Positions 8,183-17,031 are shown, counted from the stretch's first letter. The stretch: DNA of 64,000 nt from Oscillospiraceae bacterium (GCA_902778285.1 CACYXC010000007.1:1-64000); one strand, 5' to 3'. The notes: generated by a model from the sequence alone, not told the origin. Made by a program: numbers and translations.

Positions 8183-10527
8183 TATCCCAACACCTTTTTG
8201 GCGATGTCCGTGCTCTGCTTGGCGTCCTTCGCATAGTAGTCCGCGCCGATCTGCATGGCGTATTCCTCAGTCAGCACCGCGCCGCCCACCATGATTTTGC
8301 AGTCGCTGCCGCTCCGGCGGAGGGCCTTGATGGTATCGGCCATGCTCAGCACCGTAGTGGTCATCAGCGCAGACAGGCCGACGAGCCGAGCCTTCTCGCG
8401 CAGCACCGCTTCCACGACCGCCTCCGCGGGCACGTCCCGCCCGAGGTCGATCACTGTATAGCCGTAGTTCTCGAGCACCACGCGCACGATGTTCTTGCCG
8501 ATGTCATGGATGTCCCCGTGCACCGTGGCCAGCACGACCTTCCCCCGGGACACCGATTCCCCGCCGCGGCGGGCGATGCGGGCCTTGATGAGCTCAAAGC
8601 CCTCGCAGGCGGCGTTTGCCGCCGAGATGAGCTGCGGCAGGAAAATCTCCTGCTTTTCATACTTCTCGCCCACCTTGTCCAGCGCGGGGATCAGCAGGTC
8701 GTTGATGACCGACAGTTCGTCCCGCTCCATCAGGGCTCTGACCGTGAGCCTCGCCGTCTCGCCGCCGAGGCCGCGCAGGATCGCTTCTTCAATACTCAGG
8801 CCGCTCTCCGGCAGGAGTACCGGCCTGCTCTCCGGGCGGGCGGAAAAGCGCTCGATATAGGCGGCGCTGCCGCGATCCTCGCCCGAGAGCACCCGGAAGG
8901 CCGCCACAGCGTCCATGACCGCCTGCAGATTGGGGTTGAGAATGGGCAGGTCCAGCCCAGCATAGAGCGCCTGGGTCAGAAAGCTCGCTGTGACGGTCTC
9001 GCGCGCGGGCAGGCCGAAGGAGATGTTGCTCACGCCGAGCACGGTGTGCAGCCCGAGCTCCTCCTTCACCCAGCGCAGGGCGCGCAGGGTCTCGCCAGCC
9101 TGCTCCTGCTGAACGGAAACCGTAAGCGTCAGGCAGTCGATGTACACGTCCTCCCTGGGGATGCCGTAAGCGAGGGCCGCGTCGAGGATTCTTTGGGCGA
9201 TGGCCGCGCGGCCCTGCCAGTCGGCGGGGATGCCGTTCTCGTCCATGCACAGGCCGACCACGGCCGCGCCGTATTTTTTGCACAGAGGCAGGACCGCGTC
9301 CAGGACCTCGCGCCTGCCGTTGACCGAGTTGACGATGGCTTTGCCGTTGACGGCCCGCAGCCCGGCCTCGATCGCGGCGGGGTCGGAGGAGTCGATCTGC
9401 AGCGGCAGGTCGGTCACGCCCTGCAGCGCCTTGACGACACGCGTCATCATCGCGGGCTCGTCGATGCCCGGCAGGCCGACGTTCACGTCCAGAATGTCCG
9501 CGCCCGCGTCCTGCTGCTCGATGGCGCGCGCGAGGATATAGTCGATGTCGTTTTCCCGCAGGGCCTGCTGAAAGCGCTTCTTGCCCGTGGGATTGATGCG
9601 TTCGCCGATCACGCGCACGCCGTCGAGCTCCGCGGTCCGCCTGCCGGAGCATACGCCGTGCCGAACGGCAGGCCGTGCCTTGGCGGACGCCCTGCCTTTC
9701 AAAACAAGGGAGAGGTCGCGTATAAAGGCCGGACGCGTGCCGCAGCAGCCGCCGAGGATCTGCACCCCAAGCGGGAGCGCGGCCAGCATCTCGCGGGCAA
9801 AGGCCGCTCCGGAGATCTTGTACTCGCCGGTGGCCGGATCGGGCAGGCCCGCGTTGGGCTTGAGGATCAGGGGCCTGTCGGTCCACTGCCGCAGCTCCTG
9901 CACCAGAGGCAGAAGCTCCCGCGGGCCGAGGCTGCAGTTGAAGCCCATGGCGTCCACGCCGAGTCCCGTCAGCGTCAGCGCCATGGCGGGGACGGTGACG
10001 CCCACAAAGGTGCGCCCGCTCTGCTCGAAGGTCATCGTGACCCAGACGGGCAGGTCGCAGTTCTCCTTGGCCGCGAGCACCGCGGCCTTGACCTCGTAGA
10101 GATCACTCATGGTCTCGATGGCGATCAGGTCGGCTCCGGCCTCCGCCCCGGCGACGACCTGCTCCCGGAACAGCTCGTAGGCCTCTTCGAAGCGCAGCGT
10201 GCCCAGCGGCTCGAGAAGCTGGCCGATGGGGCCGATGTCCAGCGCGACGCGCACGGGCTCCTCCCCCGCCGCCTTTCTGGCGCAGCGTACGCCGCCCGCC
10301 ACCAGCTCCGCCACGCTGCAGCCGCAGCGGGCGGCCTTGAGGCGGTTGGCGCCGAAGGTGTTGGTGTAGAGCACGCGGCTGCCGGCCTCGACATAGCGGC
10401 GCTGGATGTCCGCCACCACGTCGGGCTTCGTCAGGTTCCAGACCTCCGGCAGCTCGCCCATGGGAAGGCCCGCGGCCTGCAGCATGGTGCCCATGGCGCC
10501 GTCGAGCAGGATGATCTCATTTTCCAC
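8182..10527 (-). CDS. metH: Cobalamin-dependent methionine synthase lacking the reactivation domain
   Basis: 781 residues, about two thirds of full-length MetH. Domain order: homocysteine methyltransferase (residues about 1-290, with NCSLGP and the zinc cysteine pair in GGCCGTRP), pterin-binding domain (starting VIGERINPTGKK, about 310-560), helical cap (about 570-650) and cobalamin-binding domain with DIHDIGKN (about 680). The C-terminal SAM-dependent reactivation domain is absent and is encoded by the upstream overlapping gene. It transfers methyl from methyl-THF through cobalamin to homocysteine. Start is GTG at 10527 with GGGAGGGAAAG upstream, overlapping the activation gene by 11 bp. Confidence 0.92.
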   Translation of the reverse strand: MENEIILLDGAMGTMLQAAGLPMGELPEVWNLTKPDVVADIQRRYVEAGSRVLYTNTFGANRLKAARCGCSVAELVAGGVRCARKAAGEEPVRVALDIGPIGQLLEPLGTLRFEEAYELFREQVVAGAEAGADLIAIETMSDLYEVKAAVLAAKENCDLPVWVTMTFEQSGRTFVGVTVPAMALTLTGLGVDAMGFNCSLGPRELLPLVQELRQWTDRPLILKPNAGLPDPATGEYKISGAAFAREMLAALPLGVQILGGCCGTRPAFIRDLSLVLKGRASAKARPAVRHGVCSGRRTAELDGVRVIGERINPTGKKRFQQALRENDIDYILARAIEQQDAGADILDVNVGLPGIDEPAMMTRVVKALQGVTDLPLQIDSSDPAAIEAGLRAVNGKAIVNSVNGRREVLDAVLPLCKKYGAAVVGLCMDENGIPADWQGRAAIAQRILDAALAYGIPREDVYIDCLTLTVSVQQEQAGETLRALRWVKEELGLHTVLGVSNISFGLPARETVTASFLTQALYAGLDLPILNPNLQAVMDAVAAFRVLSGEDRGSAAYIERFSARPESRPVLLPESGLSIEEAILRGLGGETARLTVRALMERDELSVINDLLIPALDKVGEKYEKQEIFLPQLISAANAACEGFELIKARIARRGGESVSRGKVVLATVHGDIHDIGKNIVRVVLENYGYTVIDLGRDVPAEAVVEAVLREKARLVGLSALMTTTVLSMADTIKALRRSGSDCKIMVGGAVLTEEYAMQIGADYYAKDAKQSTDIAKKVLG

Positions 10528-11185
10528 AGGTCTTTCCCTCCCTTCTAAAAACGCAGCTTTCGGCCATGGCGCAGCTCTCGCAGCCGGGATTTCGCCGCGG
10601 CTGCGGCCGGTCGGACACGCCGACGACAGCCGTCACGGTCTTCTGCGGGACCATGAGATCGCTGTCCGTCAGGCTCACGCCCAGACGGCGGCTGATATCC
10701 AGCAGGCGGAAAAAGCCGCTCTGCTGGCTTAAGGGCATATCCCCGTAGCCGGGGCTGAAGCGCTCGGTCAGATGCCGCGGCGCGAAGGCCGCGGCGAGAT
10801 CGGCGCAGAGATTGTCGCAGACGTTCTCAATGGCGGCGCTGCCCGCGGCGTCGAGGATCACAGCCGCGCTCATGTCGCGCAGGCGCAGCTGCTTTTGCAG
10901 CAGATCGGGCTCGGCTCCGAGGGTGGCTGCCAGCAGGATGACCTGATCGCAGTCGGCCAGGAATGCGTGGATGTCCTCCCCCTCGAGGCTAAAATCCGTG
11001 CCTTCCAGCGCTTCGTCCGGGCGATACCCGAAGGCGCGCCAGACAGCGCGCGGGCGCGCCGCCCTCAGCAGACGCTCCTCGCCCTGTCGCAGCGCCTCCT
11101 CCGTCTCCTCGGGGATCGCGCCGCCGCCATAGCGCAGATAGCGCAGCATCTCGGCGCGGTCGATCCCTGTCAGTCTGGCCTCCAC
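10517..11185 (-). CDS. Methionine synthase activation-domain protein
   Basis: 222 residues matching the free-standing form of the MetH C-terminal activation domain, with SPGYGDMPLS as the conserved SAM-binding stretch (the family pattern RxxPGYxxxP). It would re-methylate cob(II)alamin on the split MetH using SAM and a reductant. The C-terminus holds a few cysteines (CESCAMAESC) with metal or redox potential beyond the core domain. It is first in the metH-metF operon; the GTG start has AAGGGGG upstream. No cobalamin or SAM riboswitch was recognised in the short leader. Confidence 0.85.
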   Translation of the reverse strand: MEARLTGIDRAEMLRYLRYGGGAIPEETEEALRQGEERLLRAARPRAVWRAFGYRPDEALEGTDFSLEGEDIHAFLADCDQVILLAATLGAEPDLLQKQLRLRDMSAAVILDAAGSAAIENVCDNLCADLAAAFAPRHLTERFSPGYGDMPLSQQSGFFRLLDISRRLGVSLTDSDLMVPQKTVTAVVGVSDRPQPRRNPGCESCAMAESCVFRREGKTCGK

Positions 11186-11281
11186 GGCGCAGCCCCCTTT
11201 CTTTTACATACTAATAGTATAATTTACCACAGATCCCGCCGCTTGAAAAGAAGAATATTTGACGCCCCGCCCGGGCGGGAT

Positions 11282-11487
11282 TATAATGATTATAGGATGA
11301 CGAAAAGCTAAAAAGCTTTTCGCCGCGCCGCTTTGCGGCGCAGCAAAACAGCACGGCTGTTTTGCCATATATTCATTGCAATGAGCATCGGGCGAATGAT
11401 TCAGAGAATCATTCGCTGTCAAACTTGTCGTTTGGCAGCGAAATCAATCGAAAACTCGATTGATTTCGCCATCCGATGATCATTATA
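11282..11487 (+). repeat. TATAATGA-ended multi-hairpin element, copy 1 (complete)
   Basis: A 206-bp element bounded by imperfect terminal inverted repeats of about 26 bp: TATAATGATTATAGGATGAC on the left, and the reverse complement of TATAATGATCATCGGATGGC on the right. Inside are six consecutive hairpins with stems GAAAAGCT, GCGCCGC, CAAAACAGC, GCGAATGATTC, GCCAAACGAC-like and GAAATCAATCGA. It lies between the divergent metH-activation and cutC genes. The left end abuts a GC palindrome (CCCGCCCGGGCGGG). Other copies are at 15565-15728 and, inverted, at 47366-47538. Confidence 0.85.
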
Positions 11488-11489
11488 AT
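11460..11489 (+). promoter_or_regulatory. Promoter for cutC formed by the repeat's right end
   Basis: TTGATT (11460-11465) and TATAAT (11484-11489) are spaced by 18 bp and face out of the repeat towards cutC, whose start codon is 48 bp beyond the -10. The -35 lies in the last hairpin arm of the repeat and the -10 in its terminal repeat. Inferred from consensus match only. Confidence 0.6.
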
Positions 11490-11537
11490 GAACATGATAA
11501 AATATATCACACAGCGAAAACAGCTGCGGAGGTGCTT

Positions 11538-12290
11538 ATGAAGAAGATGACGGTCGAGGTCTGCTGCGGCGGCGCGGACGATGTGATCGAGGCGTGGAAG
11601 GCCGGGGCCGACCGGGTCGAGCTCAACAGCGATCTCTTCCACGGCGGTCTGACGCCGACGCTCGGCTCGCTGATTGTTGCAAAACGGGAGACAGAACTGC
11701 CGGTCATGACGATGATCCGCCCGCGCGAGGGCGGCTTCTGCTATACGGAGGCGGAGTATGCCGTCTGTCTGGAGGATGCGCGCCTGCTGCTGGAAAACGG
11801 GGCGGACGGGTTGGTTTTCGGCTTTCTGCACCCGGACGGGACGATCGACCGCGAGCGCACGAAGGCGCTGACTGATCTGGCCCTCGCCGCGGGAAAGGAC
11901 GCCGTCTTCCATCGTGCCATCGACGTCGTGCCCGACTGGCGCGAGGCGCTCGACACGCTGATCGAGCTCGGCGTAACGCGGGTGCTCACCAGCGGGCAGG
12001 CGCCGGACGTGAGCTGGGGCACGGGCGTCGTGCGGGAGATGATCGCCCATGCCGCGGGCCGCATCCAGATCCTGCCCGGCGCGGGCATCACCGCTCTCAG
12101 CCTGGACCGCGTGCTGGCGGAGACCGGCGCGGATCAGATCCATGTCGCCATCCACCGCACGCTGCCGGACAGCTCCGTGACCAACAACCGCGCGATCTTC
12201 TACGGCGGCTGTCTCTATCCGCCGGAGGATCGCTTTCCGATCCTGGACGGCGCGGCTGTCGGCGCGCTGGTCCGACGGGCAAAGGAATAA
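11538..12290 (+). CDS. cutC: CutC family protein
   Basis: 250 residues of a TIM-barrel CutC protein. Visible family signatures are TVEVCCGG at the N-terminus, AGADRVELN, MIRPREGGFCYT, FHRAIDV near residue 130 and LPGAGI near 180. CutC was named for copper tolerance but its catalytic role is unsettled; the conserved barrel and acidic pockets suggest an unidentified enzyme. The ATG at 11538 has GCGGAGG 7 nt upstream. The frame is open further upstream into the repeat element, but that extension is repeat sequence and not part of the protein. Confidence 0.85.
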   Translation: MKKMTVEVCCGGADDVIEAWKAGADRVELNSDLFHGGLTPTLGSLIVAKRETELPVMTMIRPREGGFCYTEAEYAVCLEDARLLLENGADGLVFGFLHPDGTIDRERTKALTDLALAAGKDAVFHRAIDVVPDWREALDTLIELGVTRVLTSGQAPDVSWGTGVVREMIAHAAGRIQILPGAGITALSLDRVLAETGADQIHVAIHRTLPDSSVTNNRAIFYGGCLYPPEDRFPILDGAAVGALVRRAKE

Positions 12291-12311
12291 GCGGCTGCGC
12301 AATCACATAGT

Positions 12312-12341
12312 CAGGGGCTCCGCCATCCGGCGGAGCCCCTG
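12312..12341. terminator. Shared terminator of convergent cutC and arcC
   Basis: A 13-bp GC stem (CAGGGGCTCCGCC) with a short loop lies between the stops of cutC and the carbamate kinase gene. It is followed by a T-containing run on the plus strand. Confidence 0.7.
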
Positions 12342-12361
12342 CTCGTTATTCGTATTCTTTT

Positions 12362-13300
12362 TCAGCCCCCGATCCAGGTGCCTGCGCCGTGTGTCAGCGC
12401 CTCGGGCGCGTGCGTGAGCGAGGTGATGACGGCGCGCCTGCCCGGCGCAGATTCCGCGAAGCGCAGCCCCGCCTCCACCTTGGGAAGCATGCTGCCCGGA
12501 GCAAAATGTCCCTGCCGGATGTACTCCCTCGCCTCCCGCGCACTCATGACGGTCAGCTCCTGCTGCTCGGGTTTTCCGAAGTAGAGGCAGGCACGGTCGA
12601 CCGCCGTGAGGAAGAGGATCAGCTCCGCGCCGAGCGCCTCCGCGAGGCGCTCACAGGAGCGGTCCTTGTCGATGACGGCGTCGATCCCCCGCAGGCCATG
12701 CTCCGTGCGGACGACGGGGATCCCGCCGCCGCCGGCCGCGATGACCGTGACGCCCTGCGACAGAAGGCAGGAAATCGCTTCCTGCTCCACGATCTCCTGC
12801 GGTTCGGGCGAGGGGATCACGCGGCGGTAGCCGCGGCCCGCGTCCTCCCGGAAGAGCCAGCCCTTTTCCCGGGAGATGGCCTCCGCCTCCTCCCGCGTGT
12901 GAAAACGGCCGATCGGCTTGCAGGGCTCACGGAAGGCGGGGTCCTCCGGGTCCACGACCACCTGCGTGACGACGCTGAGCACCCTGTCGGGCAGCGCGCG
13001 GCGGCGCAGCTCGTCGTGCAGCGCCTGCTGCAGATGATAGCCGATATAGCCCTGGGACATGGCGGAGCACTCCGCGAAGGGAAAAGCCGGGAAGCCGGGC
13101 TTTTCACAGGCCGCGAGATCCATCGCGGCGTGGATCATGCCCACCTGCGGGCCGTTGCCGTGGCTGATGATCAGCTCATGTCCCTGCGCGATCATATCCG
13201 CGATCATGACCGAGGCCCTGCGCACCGCCGCGATCTGATCGGCAGGGCTCTCGCCGAGAGCGTTGCCGCCGAGGGCGACGGCGATCCTTCTCTTCGACAT
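12362..13300 (-). CDS. arcC: Carbamate kinase
   Basis: 312 residues, the usual family length. It has ALGGNALG at the N-terminus, SHGNGPQVG near residue 46, and AAGGGGIPV near residue 207, followed by an aspartate/lysine-containing IDKDRSCERLA segment that belongs to the active site. It converts carbamoyl phosphate and ADP to ATP, CO2 and ammonia as the last step of the arginine deiminase pathway. It begins one base after the ornithine carbamoyltransferase stop, so the two are translationally coupled. With arcA upstream, this completes an energy-yielding arginine catabolic set. Confidence 0.93.
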   Translation of the reverse strand: MSKRRIAVALGGNALGESPADQIAAVRRASVMIADMIAQGHELIISHGNGPQVGMIHAAMDLAACEKPGFPAFPFAECSAMSQGYIGYHLQQALHDELRRRALPDRVLSVVTQVVVDPEDPAFREPCKPIGRFHTREEAEAISREKGWLFREDAGRGYRRVIPSPEPQEIVEQEAISCLLSQGVTVIAAGGGGIPVVRTEHGLRGIDAVIDKDRSCERLAEALGAELILFLTAVDRACLYFGKPEQQELTVMSAREAREYIRQGHFAPGSMLPKVEAGLRFAESAPGRRAVITSLTHAPEALTHGAGTWIGG

Positions 13301-13301
13301 C

Positions 13302-14294
13302 TCAGCAGAGCGTGGCGTAGATCACGGCCTTGATGGTGTGCATGCGGTTCTCCGCCTCGTCAAAGACGACGGACTGCTTTGACTCGAAGACTTCGTCGGT
13401 GACTTCCATCTCCGTCAGGCCGAAGCGCTCGGCGATCTGCGCGCCGACGGTCGTGCGCGTGTCGTGGTAAGAGGGCAGGCAGTGCATGAAGACGGCCGTG
13501 GGCTTTGCCAGCGCCATGAGCGCAGCGTTGACCTGATAGGGGCGCAGGAGCCTGATGCGGCTGTCCCAGACCTCGTCCGGTTCGCCCATGGAGACCCAGA
13601 TATCGGTGTAGATCACGTCGGCGTCCGCCGCGCCCTCGGTCGTATCCTCGGTCAGGCGGACGCTGCCGCCGGTCTCGGCGGCGATGGCGCGCGCCTTCTC
13701 CACCAGCTCCGCCGCCGGGAAGAGCTCCTTCGGCGCGCAGGCCGTGAAGTGCAGGCCCATCTTCGCGCAGGCGATCATGAGGGAGTTGCCCATGTTGTTG
13801 CGGGCGTCGCCCATGTAGGTGAAGTTCAGACCCTTGAGACGGCCGAACTTCTCCTCCATGGTGAGCAGGTCCGCCAGCATCTGCGTGGGATGGAACTGAT
13901 CGGTCAGGCCGTTCCACACCGGCACGCCGGAGTACTTCGCCAGCTCCTCCACGAGCTGCTGGCTGAAGCCGCGGTACTCGATGCCGTCATACATCCGGCC
14001 GAGGACGCGGGCGGTGTCGGGGATGCTCTCCTTCTTGCCCATCTGCGAGCTGCCGGGATCCAGATAAGTCACGCCCATGCCGAGATCCATCCCGGCCACC
14101 TCGAAGGAGCAGCGCGTGCGCGTCGAGGTCTTTTCAAACAGCAGCACGATGTTTTTCCCCTGCAGATAGCGGTGGGGAACGCCGCTGCGTTTCATGGCCT
14201 TGAACTGCTTTGCCAGATCCAGCAGATAGCGGATCTCCTGCGGTGTGTAGTCGAGCAAAGTGAGGAAGCTTCTTCCGCGAATGTTGAGTCCCAT
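13302..14294 (-). CDS. arcB: Ornithine carbamoyltransferase (catabolic candidate)
   Basis: 330 residues. The carbamoyl-phosphate loop is [11 protein letters not shown] (near residue 56), [11 protein letters not shown] is near 134, and HCLPSYHD (near 268) carries the ornithine-site cysteine. It transfers the carbamoyl group between carbamoyl phosphate/ornithine and citrulline/phosphate. Clustering with arginine deiminase and carbamate kinase favours the catabolic direction, although argF-type biosynthetic use cannot be excluded from sequence. It is followed immediately by arcC. The 137 bp before it holds a GC-rich palindrome (CCCCGCCGCCGCGGGG) that may attenuate transcription from the upstream gene. 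Confidence 0.9.
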   Translation of the reverse strand: MGLNIRGRSFLTLLDYTPQEIRYLLDLAKQFKAMKRSGVPHRYLQGKNIVLLFEKTSTRTRCSFEVAGMDLGMGVTYLDPGSSQMGKKESIPDTARVLGRMYDGIEYRGFSQQLVEELAKYSGVPVWNGLTDQFHPTQMLADLLTMEEKFGRLKGLNFTYMGDARNNMGNSLMIACAKMGLHFTACAPKELFPAAELVEKARAIAAETGGSVRLTEDTTEGAADADVIYTDIWVSMGEPDEVWDSRIRLLRPYQVNAALMALAKPTAVFMHCLPSYHDTRTTVGAQIAERFGLTEMEVTDEVFESKQSVVFDEAENRMHTIKAVIYATLC

Positions 14295-14431
14295 AGCGTC
14301 TGATCTCCTTATATTGTCGTTGTGCGGTTATTTTCAGCGGAGCGCACAAGAGGCCCCGCCGCCGCGGGGAAGACGAAGCTCCCCGTGCTGACGGTATATA
14401 CCGGGCCGGACCTTCTCCGTCGCCGATCCTT

Positions 14432-15535
14432 TTATTCTTCGATCACCTTCAGCCCGCGGGCGACCGTGCGGATGAAGTCCTGCACGTTGGTGACCATGGT
14501 GGTGGCGGCGAGACTGCCGCGGTCGAGCAGCTTGTTGACCACAAACTCGGCGGCGTCCACGGCGTAGAGGTAGACCGGCCTCACGCTCCCGTCCGGCAGG
14601 ACGCGGAAGGAGGGCGTCATGTTGCCGGCGGCGATGGTATGAAGCATGGTCGCGAGACAGATGACGGTCGTGCAGTTTTTCAGCAGCGCGCGCATGGCGT
14701 TCTGCCCCGCGTAGACGTCCCCGATCACCTCGGGCAGCGGCCCGTCGTCCCGGATGGAGCCGGTCAGCACGATGGGCACCTTTTTCTTCACGCAGGCGCA
14801 GATGATGCCGTCGTCGAGCCTGTACTCCTCGATAAAGGCCGGGATGGAGCCGCAGCGGCGGACCTTGTTGCAGACGTCGAGGTGGTTGTAGTGTCCGTTG
14901 GGCTGGGAGATCTGCGTATAGATGTCCTGGCCCAGCGCAGTGTGCAGCAGCGCCCCCTCCAGATCGTGCGTGGCAAGCGCGTTGCCCGCCAGAAGGCCGT
15001 GGCAGTAACCGTTCTCCACCAGCGCGGCCATGGCGGTCCTCGCGCCCTCATCGAAGGCGAAGGCCGGTCCCATGACCCAGAGGATGTTCCCGTGCTCCCT
15101 CTCGTAGCGCAGCAGCTCGATCAGGTGGTCGTAGTCCCTGGCATAGGAGGTCTCGCGGCTCCTCCCCTGCCGGAAGACGAACTGGTCGTCCAGCGCGGCG
15201 TCCCCGGCGGAAAAGCCGCCGCAGTGCATGTAGATGCCCTCCTCGCCGCGTTCGCTGCGGCCGAGGATGACACGGTCTCCCCTGCGGAGGTTGCGGTTCT
15301 CCACGACGTCGAGCCGTCCGTCCGGGCGGAGGACGACGCTGGCGTCCATGCGGCTCTCCTCCGCGAGACGCCACACCCCGTCGATCTTGAAATACTCGGG
15401 ATACATGGAAGTGCTGTGGAAATATTCCGGCGCGACGCCGTCCATCGGCGCCGCCTCCCAGCGCGCGTCCGGCGCGGCGGCAAGGCGGGGGTCGGTAAAG
15501 TCCGGTGCGTGGTAGAGAGGCATGCTGAATGACAT
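14432..15535 (-). CDS. LOR/SDH-domain protein, archaeal-type ornithine cyclodeaminase candidate
   Basis: 367 residues. The sequence resembles the TIGR00300/LOR-SDH family that includes archaeal ornithine cyclodeaminase and the C-terminal part of cyanobacterial arginine dihydrolase AgrE/ArgZ. It has GRSERGEEGI and an N-terminal LOR-like region, then a Rossmann-like C-terminal half with LLAGNALATHDLEGALLHTA and VLTGSIRDDGPLPEVIGDVY. Ornithine cyclodeaminase turns ornithine into proline and ammonia. Its place between arcA and arcB fits disposal of ornithine made by the deiminase route. The ATG at 15535 has AAAGGAG; an in-frame extension upstream is coded by the adjacent repeat and is rejected. 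Confidence 0.72.
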   Translation of the reverse strand: MSFSMPLYHAPDFTDPRLAAAPDARWEAAPMDGVAPEYFHSTSMYPEYFKIDGVWRLAEESRMDASVVLRPDGRLDVVENRNLRRGDRVILGRSERGEEGIYMHCGGFSAGDAALDDQFVFRQGRSRETSYARDYDHLIELLRYEREHGNILWVMGPAFAFDEGARTAMAALVENGYCHGLLAGNALATHDLEGALLHTALGQDIYTQISQPNGHYNHLDVCNKVRRCGSIPAFIEEYRLDDGIICACVKKKVPIVLTGSIRDDGPLPEVIGDVYAGQNAMRALLKNCTTVICLATMLHTIAAGNMTPSFRVLPDGSVRPVYLYAVDAAEFVVNKLLDRGSLAATTMVTNVQDFIRTVARGLKVIEE

Positions 15536-15564
15536 GGGGCTTCTCCTTTCAGCTTTATTCTGAA

Positions 15565-15728
15565 TAATGACTATAGGATGGCGAAAAGCTAAAAAGCTTT
15601 TCGCCGCGCCGCTTTGCGGCGCAGCAAAACAGCACGGCTGTTTTGCCATATATTCATTGCAATGAGCATCGGGCGAATGAAGGGATCCATCCTTTGCCGC
15701 CAACCGTGTCGTTTGGCGGAGAAAAACA
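15565..15728 (+). repeat. TATAATGA-ended multi-hairpin element, copy 2 (right end lost)
   Basis: Starts with TAATGACTATAGGATGGC and follows copy 1 almost base for base through the GAAAAGCT, GCGCCGC and CAAAACAGC hairpins and the ATTCATTGCAATGAGCATC segment. It diverges near 15682 into a shorter hairpin (GAAGGGATCCATCCTT-like) and a CCGCCAACCG/GTTTGGCGG arm. The right terminal repeat is missing. It sits between arcA and the ornithine cyclodeaminase gene. Confidence 0.8.
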
Positions 15729-15751
15729 TTATCGAAGCAGTGCGCAGGGGA

Positions 15752-16975
15752 TCAGAGCGATTCCCTGACGAGGGGCATGCTCATGCAGCGGGGGCCGCCC
15801 CGGCCGCGTGCGAGCTCGGAGCTCGGCATTTCAAAGACCTCTATCCCGTGGCTGCGGAGGATCTCGTTGGTCACATAGTTGCGGTTGTATACGATCACCT
15901 TGCCCGGCGCGACGCAGAGGGTATTCGAGCCGTCGTTCCACTGCTCGCGGGCGGAGGCTATGTTATCCTTCCCGCCGCAGCGGATCAGCGTCACGCGGTC
16001 CAGCTCCAGCGCGTCGCGCAGCACATCCTCGAGCGGCGCCTGAAGCTCCCGTGCGCGGATCTCCGTGCCGTCGCGGCGCAGATCGTAGATCCGCAGGCTT
16101 GTGAGGATATCCGGGTGGACGGTGAATTTGTCCCGGTCCACCTGCGTGAAGACGGTGTCCAGATGCATGAAGGCGCGCATGTTGGGGATGTCCAGCACGA
16201 GGATGCGCCGGACCGGGCAGCTCTCGTCCCGGAAAAGGCGGGACGCCAGCAGTTCGATCCCCTCGGGGGAGCTGCGCTGCGACAGACCGATGGCCAGCAG
16301 ATCCTCCCTGAGGTTGAGGATGTCTCCGCCCTCGATATGGAAGGGGTCTTCTCTGTTGTAAAAGAAGGGGACCTTCCCGGCATAGTCGGGGTGACAGCGC
16401 ATGATGTAGTCCCCGTAGATGGTCTCCCGGCAGCGGGTGCCGGAGTGCATCCGGTGGACGCTGACGCCGCAGCCGATGCTGGCGAAGGGGTCGCGCGTAA
16501 AGTAGAGGTTCGGGATCGGGTCGAGCACGAACTGCCTGCGCTCCCGCGTCAGGCTCGTCAGCGGGCTTTCCCGCAGCAGGCCGCGCATCTCCGCGCCGGT
16601 CACGCCGCTCATGGTCTTGAGCACAAGCTCCCGCTCGTCCTCGATCTCCGAGAGCATGGCGAAGAGCTCTTCCGCATGATTCTGCGCGAAGGGTCCGCCC
16701 TCGCGCAGGAACTGGCGCACAAAGGTCACGCGCAGGCCGGGGTTTGCGCGCAGGGTCTCCGCCATCAGATCCTCGAGATAGACGACCTCCGCCCCCTGCG
16801 CGCGGAGGATAGCGGCAAAGCTGTCGTGCTCCTGCTGTGCAAGCCGCAGATAGGGGATATCGTCGAACAGCAGACGTTCCAGCTCCTCCGGGACCAGATG
16901 CTCCAGCTCCTTGCCGGGGCGGTGGAGCAGGACCTTGCTCAGTCTGCCGATCTCACTCTTGACACAAATTGCCAT
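15752..16975 (-). CDS. arcA: Arginine deiminase
   Basis: 407 residues, normal for ArcA. Guanidino-modifying enzyme motifs are visible: NLYFTRDP near residue 158, IEGGDILNL near 216, HLDTVF near 270 and the nucleophile cysteine in GGPRCMSMP near 398. It hydrolyses arginine to citrulline and ammonia. It is the first gene of the minus-strand series arcA - ornithine cyclodeaminase candidate - carbamoyltransferase - carbamate kinase, with a repeat inserted after it. A purine-rich GAGGAGGAAAG leader precedes the ATG. No arginine transporter (arcD) is present in the window. Confidence 0.94.
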   Translation of the reverse strand: MAICVKSEIGRLSKVLLHRPGKELEHLVPEELERLLFDDIPYLRLAQQEHDSFAAILRAQGAEVVYLEDLMAETLRANPGLRVTFVRQFLREGGPFAQNHAEELFAMLSEIEDERELVLKTMSGVTGAEMRGLLRESPLTSLTRERRQFVLDPIPNLYFTRDPFASIGCGVSVHRMHSGTRCRETIYGDYIMRCHPDYAGKVPFFYNREDPFHIEGGDILNLREDLLAIGLSQRSSPEGIELLASRLFRDESCPVRRILVLDIPNMRAFMHLDTVFTQVDRDKFTVHPDILTSLRIYDLRRDGTEIRARELQAPLEDVLRDALELDRVTLIRCGGKDNIASAREQWNDGSNTLCVAPGKVIVYNRNYVTNEILRSHGIEVFEMPSSELARGRGGPRCMSMPLVRESL

Positions 16976-17003
16976 GGGCAGCCCTCTCTTTCTTTCCTCC
17001 TCT

Positions 17004-17031
17004 ATTGTAACCGATTTCGCCGCGTTTGCAA
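17004..17031 (-). promoter_or_regulatory. Candidate sigma-A promoter of arcA
   Basis: On the minus strand TTGCAA (17026-17031) and TACAAT (17004-17009) are spaced by 16 bp, 29 bp upstream of the arcA start. No Arg-box was identified with confidence. Confidence 0.55.

Noticed and set aside
11186..11281. Cobalamin or SAM riboswitch ahead of the methionine synthase operon
   Set aside because: The leader is under 100 bp and no conserved riboswitch core was recognised.
11460..11537. Longer cutC start
   Set aside because: The upstream codons are repeat sequence; GGAGG marks the ATG at 11538.
15536..15703. N-terminal extension of the ornithine cyclodeaminase candidate
   Set aside because: The extra codons are the reverse strand of the multi-hairpin repeat; the ribosome site points to the ATG at 15535.
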